NCBI GenBank assembly: GCA_009827205.1
Contig: WUAK01000015.1
Coordinates: 1 to 18,307 of the forward strand
Source of the DNA: Phycisphaeraceae bacterium
GTDB taxonomy: Bacteria; Planctomycetota; Phycisphaerae; Phycisphaerales; UBA1924
DNA: 18,307 bases
Direction of reading: 5' to 3'
Position 1 is the first letter of the stretch. Every line of letters begins with the position of its first letter. Under the pieces are notes generated by a model. The model was not told the origin of the DNA, ran no database searches, and saw nothing but the letters and a program-made list of their open reading frames with translations. A program made the position numbers and the translations under genes. Positions 1-7,981 of the stretch are shown here, in pieces.

Positions 1-1269
1 GGGTTCGGGCTCTTGCGAGGACCGGGAACGGTCATTGGTGATTGGCTGGCGATGGGTCCCAACTGGAGGCCCATCTTTGTTAGCAAAGCGCTGGCAGTGA
101 TCGGGCTTGCGCTCTGGTCGAGCCCGCTTGCGCAGATGATCGTCGCGGCTCGGGTGAGGGCGATCGATCCGGCGACGCTAGAGGCGAGCAGGCTTGTGGG
201 CGGTGGGGCTCTCGCTTGGGCAAGGCTCAGGCTCGGGATGAGTCTCAAGCACGTACTTGTAGCGGCGGGTGCTGTCGCGGTGCTCATGCTGGGCTCGGCG
301 GTCCCTCTTCATCTGGCGCAGATGGAGACCTACGCGACGAAGATATGGCTCGAGCTTGACGCGACTTCGGTACAAGACCGCTGGCGCGTCATCGCGAGCG
401 GCTGGCCCTTGTTTCTGATCGCGGTTTCGGTATCGCTGATCGTCGTCTGGAACCTGCGCAGGCGTCCCGCCTGGCTGCGTGGTGTTGGCACTGTCGAGTC
501 AAGAGTTGGTCGAGCGCCGGTGTTCATTGCGCTGCTTATTCCTGTGGTCGCGGTTGTGTTGCCGGGTGTGCTGTTTGCGGTAGACCTGGAGAGTCTGAGC
601 ACACTTTCTACGGTTTGGCAGACCGAGGCGGTATCGGCTGGCAACGCGTGGTTGGTGGCGGCGGCACTGGCGGTGTCCTGTCTCATGATGACATCGTGTG
701 TCTGGATAGGTCTCACCGGGGGTGCGGCGGCGCGATCGGTGACGCTCATCGGTGTCGCGCTACTACTTGTGATGGCGCTCGTGCCCGGGGTCGTGACGGG
801 GATGCTCGTGGGATCGGCGTGGCGAGATATTCGATTCGTGAGCGAATCGTGGGTCGTGGTGCTGCTGGCGCATCTTGCTCGATTTGGCGCGTTGCCTGCG
901 CTGGTCGGTGTGCTGATGGCTTGGAGCGAGCCACAAGAAGATCGGGATCTGAGGGAACTCGCGGGCGCGACGGGGGGGATCAGCTGGCTTCGGACGGTCG
1001 GGCTCCGCTCATGGCCGGTGATCACCCTGGCGGCGCTTTCATGCGCAGCATTTTCGCTCCATGAGATTGAGAGCGCAATTGTTGTCTCGCCGCCCGGCGC
1101 GGACTCGCTCGCTAGGTCGATGCTGAACCTGCTGCATTTCCAGCGGTACGAGCATCTTGCGGGTTTGTCGCTGATAGTGATCTCACTTGGTACGCTGCCC
1201 GTTCTGGCGATAGCCGGAATTTGGTGGTTCTGGTTGCGAACAACCGGACAGGGCGGTGCGAACCGTTGA
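1..1269 (+). CDS. ABC transporter permease, ferric-iron (FbpB) type, 5'-truncated by window edge
   Basis: The reading frame is open from the first base, so the gene begins upstream; the TTG at 13 is only the first possible start inside the window. Several hydrophobic segments are interrupted by two loops resembling the EAA motif that contacts the ATPase subunit: one beginning EASRLVGGGALAW (near base 181) and one containing RELAGATGGISWL (near base 955). Two EAA loops in one chain mark a fused double permease, the arrangement of FbpB/AfuB-type ferric-iron permeases, which are usually about 500-550 residues; about 419 are present here. The protein would sit in the inner membrane and work with a periplasmic binding protein and an ATPase, neither of which is in view. 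The stop TGA shares its last base with the next start. The permease family is clear; iron as substrate is inferred from the two-domain form. Confidence 0.8.
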   Translation, partial: GFGLLRGPGTVIGDWLAMGPNWRPIFVSKALAVIGLALWSSPLAQMIVAARVRAIDPATLEASRLVGGGALAWARLRLGMSLKHVLVAAGAVAVLMLGSAVPLHLAQMETYATKIWLELDATSVQDRWRVIASGWPLFLIAVSVSLIVVWNLRRRPAWLRGVGTVESRVGRAPVFIALLIPVVAVVLPGVLFAVDLESLSTLSTVWQTEAVSAGNAWLVAAALAVSCLMMTSCVWIGLTGGAAARSVTLIGVALLLVMALVPGVVTGMLVGSAWRDIRFVSESWVVVLLAHLARFGALPALVGVLMAWSEPQEDRDLRELAGATGGISWLRTVGLRSWPVITLAALSCAAFSLHEIESAIVVSPPGADSLARSMLNLLHFQRYEHLAGLSLIVISLGTLPVLAIAGIWWFWLRTTGQGGANR

Positions 1270-2339
1270 TGTGCCGGCATCGGACTTACGCTGGACGGAG
1301 GCGAACGATCAGATCGGGCGGGTTCATAGCGGTGGTTGCTGTTTCGCTCGGAGTTCTGTGCGCCGTTGGGTGTGAACAGCAACGTCGGAATGAGCCCGCC
1401 AGACTCGATGTGGAGCGCGTGCTCGGTGAGCCCGGCAAGCTGCCCGGCCAGTTCATGTACCCGCGAGGCATCGCGGCAGGGAACGGCCAGCTCTGGGTCG
1501 TTGACAAGGGTGCCCGGGTCCAAAGACTCGATCCGGAGACGGGCACATCGATCGAGATTTTCCTGACCCCGATCTCTGATCAGGGCAAGCCGACCGGTCT
1601 CACGATCGCGCCAATTCCGGGCGATCCAGGGAGCACGGGGCTGTACATCGCGGACACGCACTACAACCGAATCCTGATCTACGACACCGCAGACGAGGAA
1701 AAAGTGCCTGTCGCGCAGTTCGGTTCGTACGGGACAGGGCCCGGACAGTTTGTGTACCCGACAGATATCGCGGTGTTGACCGATACCTCAGGCAGCGTCG
1801 AGCGGATCTACGTCAGCGAGTACGGCGGGAACGATCGGATCAGCATCTATGACGCCGGGCTGAACTACGTCACCAGCTTCGGTTCATTCGGTGTGGCGCC
1901 AGATCACGACGAAGTGAACGATGGCGTTGTCTTTGATAGGCCTCAGTCGATCATGATTGATCAGGCCAAACGCGAGCTGATCATCGCGGACTCGTGCAAT
2001 CACAGAGTTGGAAGGTTCACGCTCGACGGCGAGCTGATCGCCTGGCTCGGCGCGGCGGGGGATGATGAATTCCGTTATCCTTACGGTCTCGAATTGGTCC
2101 GAGGGCGAGGGCTGCTCGTCGCCGAGTACGGGGGCAACCGCATCCGCTATGTCGATCTCGAATCCGGACGCACGCTCGCGAAGTTTGGCGAGCCCGGACG
2201 TGAACTCGGGCAGCTCGCTTCGCCCTGGGGTGTCGCGGTTCTTGGGCAGGACGCTTTCGTCCTGGACTCAGGCAACAACCGCATCCAGGTCATCGACAGC
2301 CCGGCACGCGCCCTCACGATGGTTGGGGGGAGCCAATGA
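1269..2339 (+). CDS. NHL-repeat beta-propeller lipoprotein
   Basis: This 356-residue protein starts at ATG 1269, which overlaps the permease stop in a TGATG junction. An in-frame TTG at 1221 was rejected because the ATG gives a proper lipoprotein signal: arginine-rich n-region, hydrophobic core, then a CAVGC lipobox with the lipidated Cys at residue 35. The rest is a chain of NHL-type blades, each with a (Y/R/S)P-x-x-(I/L) turn followed by a strand such as LYIADTHYNRI, LIIADSCNHRV or AFVLDSGNNRIQV. Turns lie near residues 64, 108, 163, 224, 270 and 318, consistent with a six-bladed propeller. NHL propellers are generally protein- or ligand-binding scaffolds, and no catalytic residues are evident. 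It is probably anchored to a membrane facing the periplasm. Coupling to the permease suggests an accessory role in uptake, but it is equally coupled to the VWA gene downstream. Confidence 0.85.
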   Translation: MCRHRTYAGRRRTIRSGGFIAVVAVSLGVLCAVGCEQQRRNEPARLDVERVLGEPGKLPGQFMYPRGIAAGNGQLWVVDKGARVQRLDPETGTSIEIFLTPISDQGKPTGLTIAPIPGDPGSTGLYIADTHYNRILIYDTADEEKVPVAQFGSYGTGPGQFVYPTDIAVLTDTSGSVERIYVSEYGGNDRISIYDAGLNYVTSFGSFGVAPDHDEVNDGVVFDRPQSIMIDQAKRELIIADSCNHRVGRFTLDGELIAWLGAAGDDEFRYPYGLELVRGRGLLVAEYGGNRIRYVDLESGRTLAKFGEPGRELGQLASPWGVAVLGQDAFVLDSGNNRIQVIDSPARALTMVGGSQ

Positions 2340-5300
2340 CGTTCGCGCTCGCCTCGCTCGTTGTCGGCCCGATCGAGTTTGCGCTCCCCGTCTGGCTCTG
2401 GCTCTTCGTGCCGATCGCGCTGCTTGTCGTGCTGATCGGGCGGAAGAGTCTGTCCGCGGTGGGCACTGGTTCGCGGCGCGCGGCGCTGTTCTTCAGGTTG
2501 CTCGTTGTGCTGCTGATCGTGTGCACGCTCGCCGAGCCAAGCCTGAGGCGTGAGTCTGAAAAGCTCGCCGTGACCGCGGTGATCGACATGAGCCGGTCGG
2601 TGCCGGTGCAGATGCAGTCGGTCGCTGAGGAGTACGTCGCCCAGGCCGCGGAGGTTGGGCGGACGAACGAGGATCTGCTTGGGGGGGTGACCGCGGCACG
2701 CACGGCGTACGTGCAGAGCATCCCGAGCGACCTGCGCACGACACTCGAAGCCGAGAACATCGGGTCAACAGACGGCACGAATCTCGAAGAAGCGATGCGG
2801 ATGGCGCTTGCGATCCGTCCGGAAGACGCGGCGTACAGGCTGCTTCTGATCACCGACGGCAACGAGACCGAGGGCAGTCTGCTTGCTGCAGCCGAGAGCG
2901 CTCGCGCGATGAGCGTGCCGGTCGATGTGCTCCCGCTGACGTATCGCTATGAGGGCGAGGTGATCGTTGAGCGGGTGGAGACGCCGTCCAATGCTCGGAT
3001 GGGCGAGTTGATCAACGCGAGGGTCACGATCCAGTCCACGCGCCAGACCGACGGCACGCTCTCGATCCTGATCAACGACACTCCGATCGATCTGGATCCG
3101 CAGAGCTCGGCGCTCGGGGTCGCGATCAGGCTCCAGCCCGGGTCGAACACGTTCGAGGTGCCTCTGGGTGTGACACGCCGCGGGCCTCAGGAGATCTCGG
3201 CGGTTTTCGACCCCTACGAGAATGAGCGTGGTTTCGGTGATGTCATCGACGAGAATAACCGCGCGGGTTCGATCACGTTCTTCTCTGGAGAAGGGCGTGT
3301 GCTTGTGCTGAGTGAGAGCGAAGAAGAGTCAGCAACACTCGTCAGTGCGCTGGAAGCCGAGGGCATCGGGGTGGATGCGATGCTCTCCGACCAGGCGCCC
3401 CAGTCGCTTGTAGAATTCAACGCGTTCGACGCGGTTGTGCTCTGCAACGTACCGGCGTACTCGTTCAGCGAGCTGCAGCAGCAGGCGATGAGGCAGTACG
3501 TCGAGGACGGTGGGGGCGGGCTCATCATGACGGGCGGCCCGGATTCGTTCGGCGCGGGCGGATGGATCGGTTCGCCTCTCGAGGACGTACTGCCCGTGCA
3601 GCTCGATCCGCCTCAGACGCGACAGATGCCGCGAGGCGCGCTCGCGCTGATCATGCACTCGATCGAGATGCCCGAGGGTGTGTACTACGGGAAGAAGACC
3701 GCCGAGGCCGCGGCGTCAGCGCTGTCGAGGCTCGACCTCGTGGGCATCATCGAGTACTCAGGTTTCGGGGGATCGACCGAGTGGGTCTACCCCATGCAGG
3801 AACGCGGGGACGGCACTGCGGTGCGCGCAGCGATCAACAACCTCCGGTTCGGCGACATGCCCGACATGCACCCGTCTGTGCAGCTCGCGTACAACGGGCT
3901 CTTGAACGCCGAGGCGGGCCAGCGCCACATGATTGTCGTCACCGACGGCGATCCCTCGCCCCCGAGCAAAGCGCTCCTGCAGAAGTATGTCGATGCGGGT
4001 ATCACGATCAGCACGATCGGCGTGTTCCCGCACATGGGCGGTCAGAACAGCCCCGATCTGATGCGGCTCAAAGAGATCGCCGAGTTCACGGGCGGTCGGT
4101 ACTACGGAATTACGACTTCCACACAGCTTGCCACCATCCCGAAGATCTTCATCAAGGAAGCGCAGACCGTGAAGCGCTCACTGATCTGGGAAGGTCAGCC
4201 CTTCGACCCGACGCTTACCGGGATGCCGAGCGCACCGATGTCGGGAGTCCGTGCTGTGCCGAGTTTGCGTGGGTATGTCGTGACCGCCGACCGGACAGAT
4301 GGACTCGCTGTCACGACGATCCGCGGCCCGCAGGATGATCCGATCATGGCGCAGTGGCAGCGAGGCCTTGGTAGGGTCGTCGCGTTCACGGGTGATGTCT
4401 CGACCCGCTGGTCGCCCAGCTGGACGAGCTGGCCCGGGTTCCGCTCGTTCTGGGGCGAGCACATGCGCTGGGTGATGCGTCCGAGCGGAAACGCCGAGGC
4501 GCGCACGAACATCCAGCAGATCGGCGACGAGTCTGTCCTGACCGTGGAGCTGGCACGACCCGATACCGACGAACGGATCAACTTCGCGACGATCAAGGGT
4601 CGTGTCGCGGGGCCCGATGGATCGTCTCAGGAAGTCGTTCTGAGGCAGGAAGGCCCGGGCAGGTACATCGGCAGGTTCGATTCGTCGGACCCGGGCTCGT
4701 ACATAGTTGGGCTCCGCTACAACGCGCCGGGTCAGAACGGAGCCGGGTCCACCGAGGGCTCAGTCCAGGCCGCGGTCACCAAGCCCTTCACCGACGAGTT
4801 CCGTGCGCTCGAAGACAACGCGGGATTGCTGCGTCAGATCGCCGAGCGCACCGGCGGGCGTGTGCTGCCCGCAGAAGCGCAGCAGGCGAATCTCTGGCTG
4901 CGCGATGGACTCGACATGCCCGTGTCGCGGCAGCCGATGTTCCTGCTCTTTGCGATGATCGCGCTCGGGCTGTTTCTGCTCGACGTCGCGGTTCGCCGGG
5001 TCAGGCTGGATCTTGGTGTGCTCCGCGCGATCGGGAACAAGGCGTTCGGAAAGGCACCGGTGCAGCAGAGCGAGTCGGTCAGGAGCCTGCGAGAGGTCCG
5101 CGCCAAGGCGCAGCAGAAAATGGCGGCCAAGACAGAGCAGCAATCGTCTGCGAGCACGAGCAAGGACACAGCCAAGCGCAAGTTCGAGGTGGCGCCGGGC
5201 GAAGGCGATCAGCCGATCGAGCTCGCGGGCGATGCGCCGCTCGTCAACAAGAGCGAGCAGAAAGCGCAGCTCAACAAACCCGAACCCGACAAGGGCGAGG

Positions 5301-5368
5301 GGCTATCGAGGCTCTTGCAGGCCAAGCAGCGCGCCAAGGAAGATTTCGACAAGGACACGAAGGACTAG
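2336..5368 (+). CDS. Large membrane protein with two VWA domains and a glutamine-amidotransferase-like domain
   Basis: The 1010-residue product starts at ATG 2336, overlapping the previous stop (ATGA) and preceded by a GGGGGGAG stretch. Two N-terminal membrane segments (about residues 16-35 and 50-66) lead into a first VWA domain with an intact MIDAS motif DMSRS (84-88) and TDG (173-175). Residues 320-420 resemble a class I glutamine-amidotransferase fold ending in a GGGG-LIMTGGP turn, without a recognisable G-x-C-x-G nucleophile, so it is probably non-catalytic. A second VWA-like domain (about 434-605) has HSIEM at 441-445 where DxSxS is expected but keeps TDGD (536-539). A beta-rich region, a third membrane segment (867-886) and a Lys/Gln/Glu-rich cytoplasmic tail with SRLLQAKQRA near the end follow. 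This matches the VWA/GATase membrane proteins found beside MoxR and BatA genes. The bulk is likely periplasmic. Specific function is unknown. Confidence 0.88.
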   Translation: MTFALASLVVGPIEFALPVWLWLFVPIALLVVLIGRKSLSAVGTGSRRAALFFRLLVVLLIVCTLAEPSLRRESEKLAVTAVIDMSRSVPVQMQSVAEEYVAQAAEVGRTNEDLLGGVTAARTAYVQSIPSDLRTTLEAENIGSTDGTNLEEAMRMALAIRPEDAAYRLLLITDGNETEGSLLAAAESARAMSVPVDVLPLTYRYEGEVIVERVETPSNARMGELINARVTIQSTRQTDGTLSILINDTPIDLDPQSSALGVAIRLQPGSNTFEVPLGVTRRGPQEISAVFDPYENERGFGDVIDENNRAGSITFFSGEGRVLVLSESEEESATLVSALEAEGIGVDAMLSDQAPQSLVEFNAFDAVVLCNVPAYSFSELQQQAMRQYVEDGGGGLIMTGGPDSFGAGGWIGSPLEDVLPVQLDPPQTRQMPRGALALIMHSIEMPEGVYYGKKTAEAAASALSRLDLVGIIEYSGFGGSTEWVYPMQERGDGTAVRAAINNLRFGDMPDMHPSVQLAYNGLLNAEAGQRHMIVVTDGDPSPPSKALLQKYVDAGITISTIGVFPHMGGQNSPDLMRLKEIAEFTGGRYYGITTSTQLATIPKIFIKEAQTVKRSLIWEGQPFDPTLTGMPSAPMSGVRAVPSLRGYVVTADRTDGLAVTTIRGPQDDPIMAQWQRGLGRVVAFTGDVSTRWSPSWTSWPGFRSFWGEHMRWVMRPSGNAEARTNIQQIGDESVLTVELARPDTDERINFATIKGRVAGPDGSSQEVVLRQEGPGRYIGRFDSSDPGSYIVGLRYNAPGQNGAGSTEGSVQAAVTKPFTDEFRALEDNAGLLRQIAERTGGRVLPAEAQQANLWLRDGLDMPVSRQPMFLLFAMIALGLFLLDVAVRRVRLDLGVLRAIGNKAFGKAPVQQSESVRSLREVRAKAQQKMAAKTEQQSSASTSKDTAKRKFEVAPGEGDQPIELAGDAPLVNKSEQKAQLNKPEPDKGEGLSRLLQAKQRAKEDFDKDTKD

Positions 5369-5427
5369 ACCAAGACGGACCCGCCGCCCCAGGGCGTGCG
5401 AATCACAAGATGCAAAGGAGCATCGAG
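5369..5427 (+). other. Only intergenic gap inside the long operon, upstream of moxR-type gene
   Basis: This is the only non-coding stretch between bases 1 and 15475. It contains a short GC-rich inverted repeat (CGCC at 5385-5388 and GGCG at 5393-5396, four-base loop), too short and lacking a T-tract to be a convincing terminator. It also holds a strong Shine-Dalgarno, AAAGGAG at 5414-5420. No convincing -35/-10 pair was seen. It may mark a transcript-processing or internal initiation point. Confidence 0.4.
5414..5420 (+). promoter_or_regulatory. Ribosome binding site deciding the MoxR start
   Basis: AAAGGAG lies seven bases before ATG 5428. It lies inside the longer open frame that begins at ATG 5410, so it argues for 5428 as the true start. 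It is one of the strongest ribosome binding sites in the window. Confidence 0.7.
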
Positions 5428-6471
5428 ATGGCGATGAACGAGAACGCAGAAACCCCGCAGGAGGTCGCAGCCAAGTGCGAGGCCTTCAAGAAAACCTATC
5501 AGGCGCTCGTTGACGAGGTCGGCAAGGTCATCGTCGGTCACCGCGACGTGGTCGACGCGGTGCTCATGTCCTTCTTTGCGGGGGGCAACGTGCTGCTCGA
5601 GGGTGTGCCAGGGCTCGGCAAGACGCTGCTCGTGCGCACGCTCGCCGAGACGCTCGACCTGCCGTTCAGCCGGATCCAGTTCACGCCCGACCTGATGCCC
5701 GCGGATGTCATCGGCACGAACATTGTGATGGAAGATCAGGCGACCGGTCACAGACGGTTCGAGTTCCAGCAGGGACCGATCTTCGCGCAGGTGGTCCTCG
5801 CCGACGAGATCAACCGCGCGACACCCAAAACGCAATCGGCGCTGCTCGAGGCGATGCAGGAGCGGAGCGTCACCGTCGCCGGCAAGACCTACAAGCTCGA
5901 CCTGCCATTCATCGTGCTTGCGACACAGAACCCGATCGAGCAGGAGGGCACGTACCCGCTGCCCGAGGCGCAGCTCGACCGGTTCATCTTCAAGATCAAC
6001 CTCGGGTACAACAAGCTCGACGATCTGATGACCATCATCGACCGCACGACCGGCGCCGAGACGCCCAGCGTCGGCAAGCTCTTTGACGGACCCAAGATCC
6101 TCGAAGCGCAGCACCTGATCCGCTCGGTCGTGATCGCGCCGCACGTCAAGCAGTACGCGGCGAGGCTCGTGCTTGCAACACACCCCGAGGGCGAGTACGC
6201 GGGCGGATCGTCGAGCGTGACCAACCGCTACGTCCGCTGCGGCTCATCGCCCCGCGGTGCGCAGGCGCTGATCCTGGGCGCGAAGGTCAAGGCCGTCACC
6301 GACGGCAGGTACCACGTGGGTAACGACGACATCAAGGCCGTCGCCAAGCTCGCGCTGCGGCACAGGCTGATCCTGAACTTCGAAGCCGAGGCGGACCGCG
6401 TGGACCCGGACAGCATCGTGGATGAGATCCTGAAGATGACACCGACTGAGCCGATAGGGGCACGTGTGTGA
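5428..6471 (+). CDS. MoxR-family AAA+ ATPase
   Basis: The 347-residue protein has a Walker A motif GVPGLGKT (59-66), Walker B VVLADEINR (122-130), the MoxR-type sensor 1 region ATQNPIEQEGTYPLPEAQ (residues 165-182) and LDRF (183-186) with the putative arginine finger. A C-terminal lid helix region follows, so it is full length for the family. MoxR ATPases form cytoplasmic hexameric rings that remodel or activate partner proteins, commonly VWA-domain proteins encoded alongside, using ATP hydrolysis. The DUF58 and BatA-type genes downstream and the double-VWA gene upstream are the expected partners. The start at 5428 is chosen from the AAAGGAG site; ATG 5410 would add six residues and leave no ribosome site. 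The stop overlaps the next gene in a GTGA junction. The family assignment is secure; the client protein is unknown. Confidence 0.96.
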   Translation: MAMNENAETPQEVAAKCEAFKKTYQALVDEVGKVIVGHRDVVDAVLMSFFAGGNVLLEGVPGLGKTLLVRTLAETLDLPFSRIQFTPDLMPADVIGTNIVMEDQATGHRRFEFQQGPIFAQVVLADEINRATPKTQSALLEAMQERSVTVAGKTYKLDLPFIVLATQNPIEQEGTYPLPEAQLDRFIFKINLGYNKLDDLMTIIDRTTGAETPSVGKLFDGPKILEAQHLIRSVVIAPHVKQYAARLVLATHPEGEYAGGSSSVTNRYVRCGSSPRGAQALILGAKVKAVTDGRYHVGNDDIKAVAKLALRHRLILNFEAEADRVDPDSIVDEILKMTPTEPIGARV

Positions 6472-7031
6472 AGAGTCGGATCGCGTTCATTGTGATTGGC
6501 ACCGTGCTCTTGCTGCCTGGGTGCGCCATCAATGGGACCGGGCCTTGCAGGGTGAACAACCCTCCCTGGCTTATGGCATGGGATGGACCGATTGAAGTGC
6601 GAAGCGAACTGGTTGAGTCAATCTCAGTGGGTATGACCTCGTCTGATGTGAAGGAAGAACTTCGCCGCAAAGGAGTGAGGGACTGGAGTCGAGTTCCGGA
6701 GGTGTACCACGAGTATCTTCGTGTATCAGAGAATCCCGAGGAGTCTGTCTTCCAACTTGCGGATGAGCAAGAATGGGTGCCGCACGGCGATCACAATTAC
6801 GCTGTCTTTCAGGAAGGCCGTATAGGCATTGCAGTGCCATGCTACAGATGTAAACCGAGGAGAGGTTATGTTGTTTGTTACCCAGCACCTGAGTTCGGTG
6901 TCGCTGTTGTATCTTTTCGAGATGATGTTGTGACCGAAGTAGTTTATGAACCATTGGCAGGTCACGATTACTCCATCCAGAGGTTTTCAGCACAGATGAA
7001 AGTGGTCGAGGCGAGACTCGAACAGAACTGA
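6468..7031 (+). CDS. Small lipoprotein with CxxC motif, BamE/SmpA-like pattern, inside the MoxR operon
   Basis: GTG 6468 overlaps the MoxR stop (GTGA). The 187-residue product has a short basic n-region, a hydrophobic stretch and an LLPGC lipobox with Cys19 as the lipid site. After it comes a linker and the pattern SVGMTSSDV (53-61), recalling the 'GMT..(D/E)V...L' helix start of BamE/SmpA-type proteins, and later FRDDVVTEVVY (150-160) as a likely strand pair. Three further cysteines (125, 128 in a CYRC motif, and 137) could form a disulfide or bind metal. Hand counting gives about 51% GC over 6601-7020, against roughly 65-68% in sampled MoxR sequence, so it may be a later arrival. The gene sits between the MoxR and DUF58 genes, which are usually adjacent. 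No family is recognised with confidence; the BamE-like fold is a guess from pattern. Confidence 0.8.
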   Translation: MKSRIAFIVIGTVLLLPGCAINGTGPCRVNNPPWLMAWDGPIEVRSELVESISVGMTSSDVKEELRRKGVRDWSRVPEVYHEYLRVSENPEESVFQLADEQEWVPHGDHNYAVFQEGRIGIAVPCYRCKPRRGYVVCYPAPEFGVAVVSFRDDVVTEVVYEPLAGHDYSIQRFSAQMKVVEARLEQN

Positions 7032-7981
7032 TGCTCCGCACCCCCTCCCAAACCCGGCCCGCGTCGCTCGAGGATCTGCTCGACACGAAGCTGCTTGCGC
7101 GACTCGACGCGATGGATATCTCGAGCCGCAAGGTGTTCCGGGGCAAGCTCAAGGGAGAGCGGCGTTCGAAGAAGCGGGGCGAGAGCGTTGAGTTCGCGGA
7201 CCACAGGCCCTACGTCGTGGGCGATGACCTGAGGCACATCGACTGGAACGTCTTCGGCAGGCTCGACACGCTCTTCATGAAGCTCTTCATGGAAGAAGAG
7301 GACCTGAGCCTGCACCTCGTGCTCGACTGCTCGCAGAGCTCGGACACGGGCGAGCCCAACAAGCTGCTGTTCATGCAGCGGGTGGCGATGGCGCTCGGGT
7401 ACATCGGGCTCGTGAAGTACAACCGCGTCGCGGCCAGCACGATCGGGGCGCAGATGGGCGACGAGGGCGAGCCCTCGCTTGTGAACTCGCTGCGTGACCT
7501 GCGCGGCAAGCGACGCGTGCACGATCTCTCGCGCTTCATCTGCGACATCCGCCCGGGCGAGTGGGGCGAAGAGACGCCCTCGTTCGCCGAGGCGTGCCGA
7601 CGGATCGCGCTCTCGCGACGCGGTAAGGGCATCATGGTCCTCATGAGCGACATGCTCATCAAGGAGGGCTACGAGGAAGGCCTGCGCATGCTCGTCGGGC
7701 GGGGCTATGACCTCTTCGTCATCCAGACGCTCAGCCCCCAGGAACTCGATCCGACGATCTCGGGTGACCTGAGGCTCAAGGACGTCGAGGACGGCGACAA
7801 GGCCGAGATCACCATGTCCGCGCCGCTCATGAAGCGTTACAAGAAAACGCTCGCAGCGTACACGAACCAGCTCCGCGACTTCTGCGCCCGCCGCGAGATC
7901 ATGCTCGTGACCGTGCCCAGCAGCACCGAGGTCGACACGATGGTGCTCGATCACCTCCGCAGACGGGGGGTGGTGAAGTGA
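7031..7981 (+). CDS. DUF58 domain protein (VWA-like, MoxR partner)
   Basis: ATG 7031 shares a base with the preceding stop (TGATG). The 316-residue product carries the DUF58 signature RPYVVGDDLRHIDWNVFGR (59-77) followed by a VWA-like core with a MIDAS-type motif DCSQS (99-103) and SDMLI (206-210) at the end of a later strand. There is no signal peptide or membrane segment, so this is a soluble cytoplasmic version; about 300 residues is normal for such short DUF58 proteins. DUF58 genes almost always follow moxR genes, and their products are thought to be MoxR substrates or adaptors. Here a lipoprotein gene intervenes. The sequence ends HLRRRGVVK with no truncation. The family call is secure, the molecular role inferred. 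Confidence 0.93.
   Translation: MLRTPSQTRPASLEDLLDTKLLARLDAMDISSRKVFRGKLKGERRSKKRGESVEFADHRPYVVGDDLRHIDWNVFGRLDTLFMKLFMEEEDLSLHLVLDCSQSSDTGEPNKLLFMQRVAMALGYIGLVKYNRVAASTIGAQMGDEGEPSLVNSLRDLRGKRRVHDLSRFICDIRPGEWGEETPSFAEACRRIALSRRGKGIMVLMSDMLIKEGYEEGLRMLVGRGYDLFVIQTLSPQELDPTISGDLRLKDVEDGDKAEITMSAPLMKRYKKTLAAYTNQLRDFCARREIMLVTVPSSTEVDTMVLDHLRRRGVVK

Noticed and set aside
1221..1268. TTG start for the NHL lipoprotein
   Set aside because: ATG 1269 yields a correct lipoprotein signal and the TGATG coupling pattern; the extra 16 residues would precede the signal.
1..1269. The permease as a decayed gene because it lacks an N-terminus
   Set aside because: The frame is open to the first base and both EAA loops are intact, so truncation by the window edge explains it.
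330..1661. Long open frame (about 440 codons) on the minus strand opposite the permease and NHL genes
   Set aside because: Low-complexity Arg/Ser/Thr/Pro-rich translation with no domain; typical of antisense frames in GC-rich DNA, and both genes opposite are well supported.
5410..5427. ATG 5410 as the MoxR start
   Set aside because: The AAAGGAG site falls inside this extension, and there is no ribosome site upstream of 5410.
5365..6183. Minus-strand open frame opposite moxR
   Set aside because: Complement of a highly conserved ATPase; charged, motif-free translation and no plausible ribosome site.
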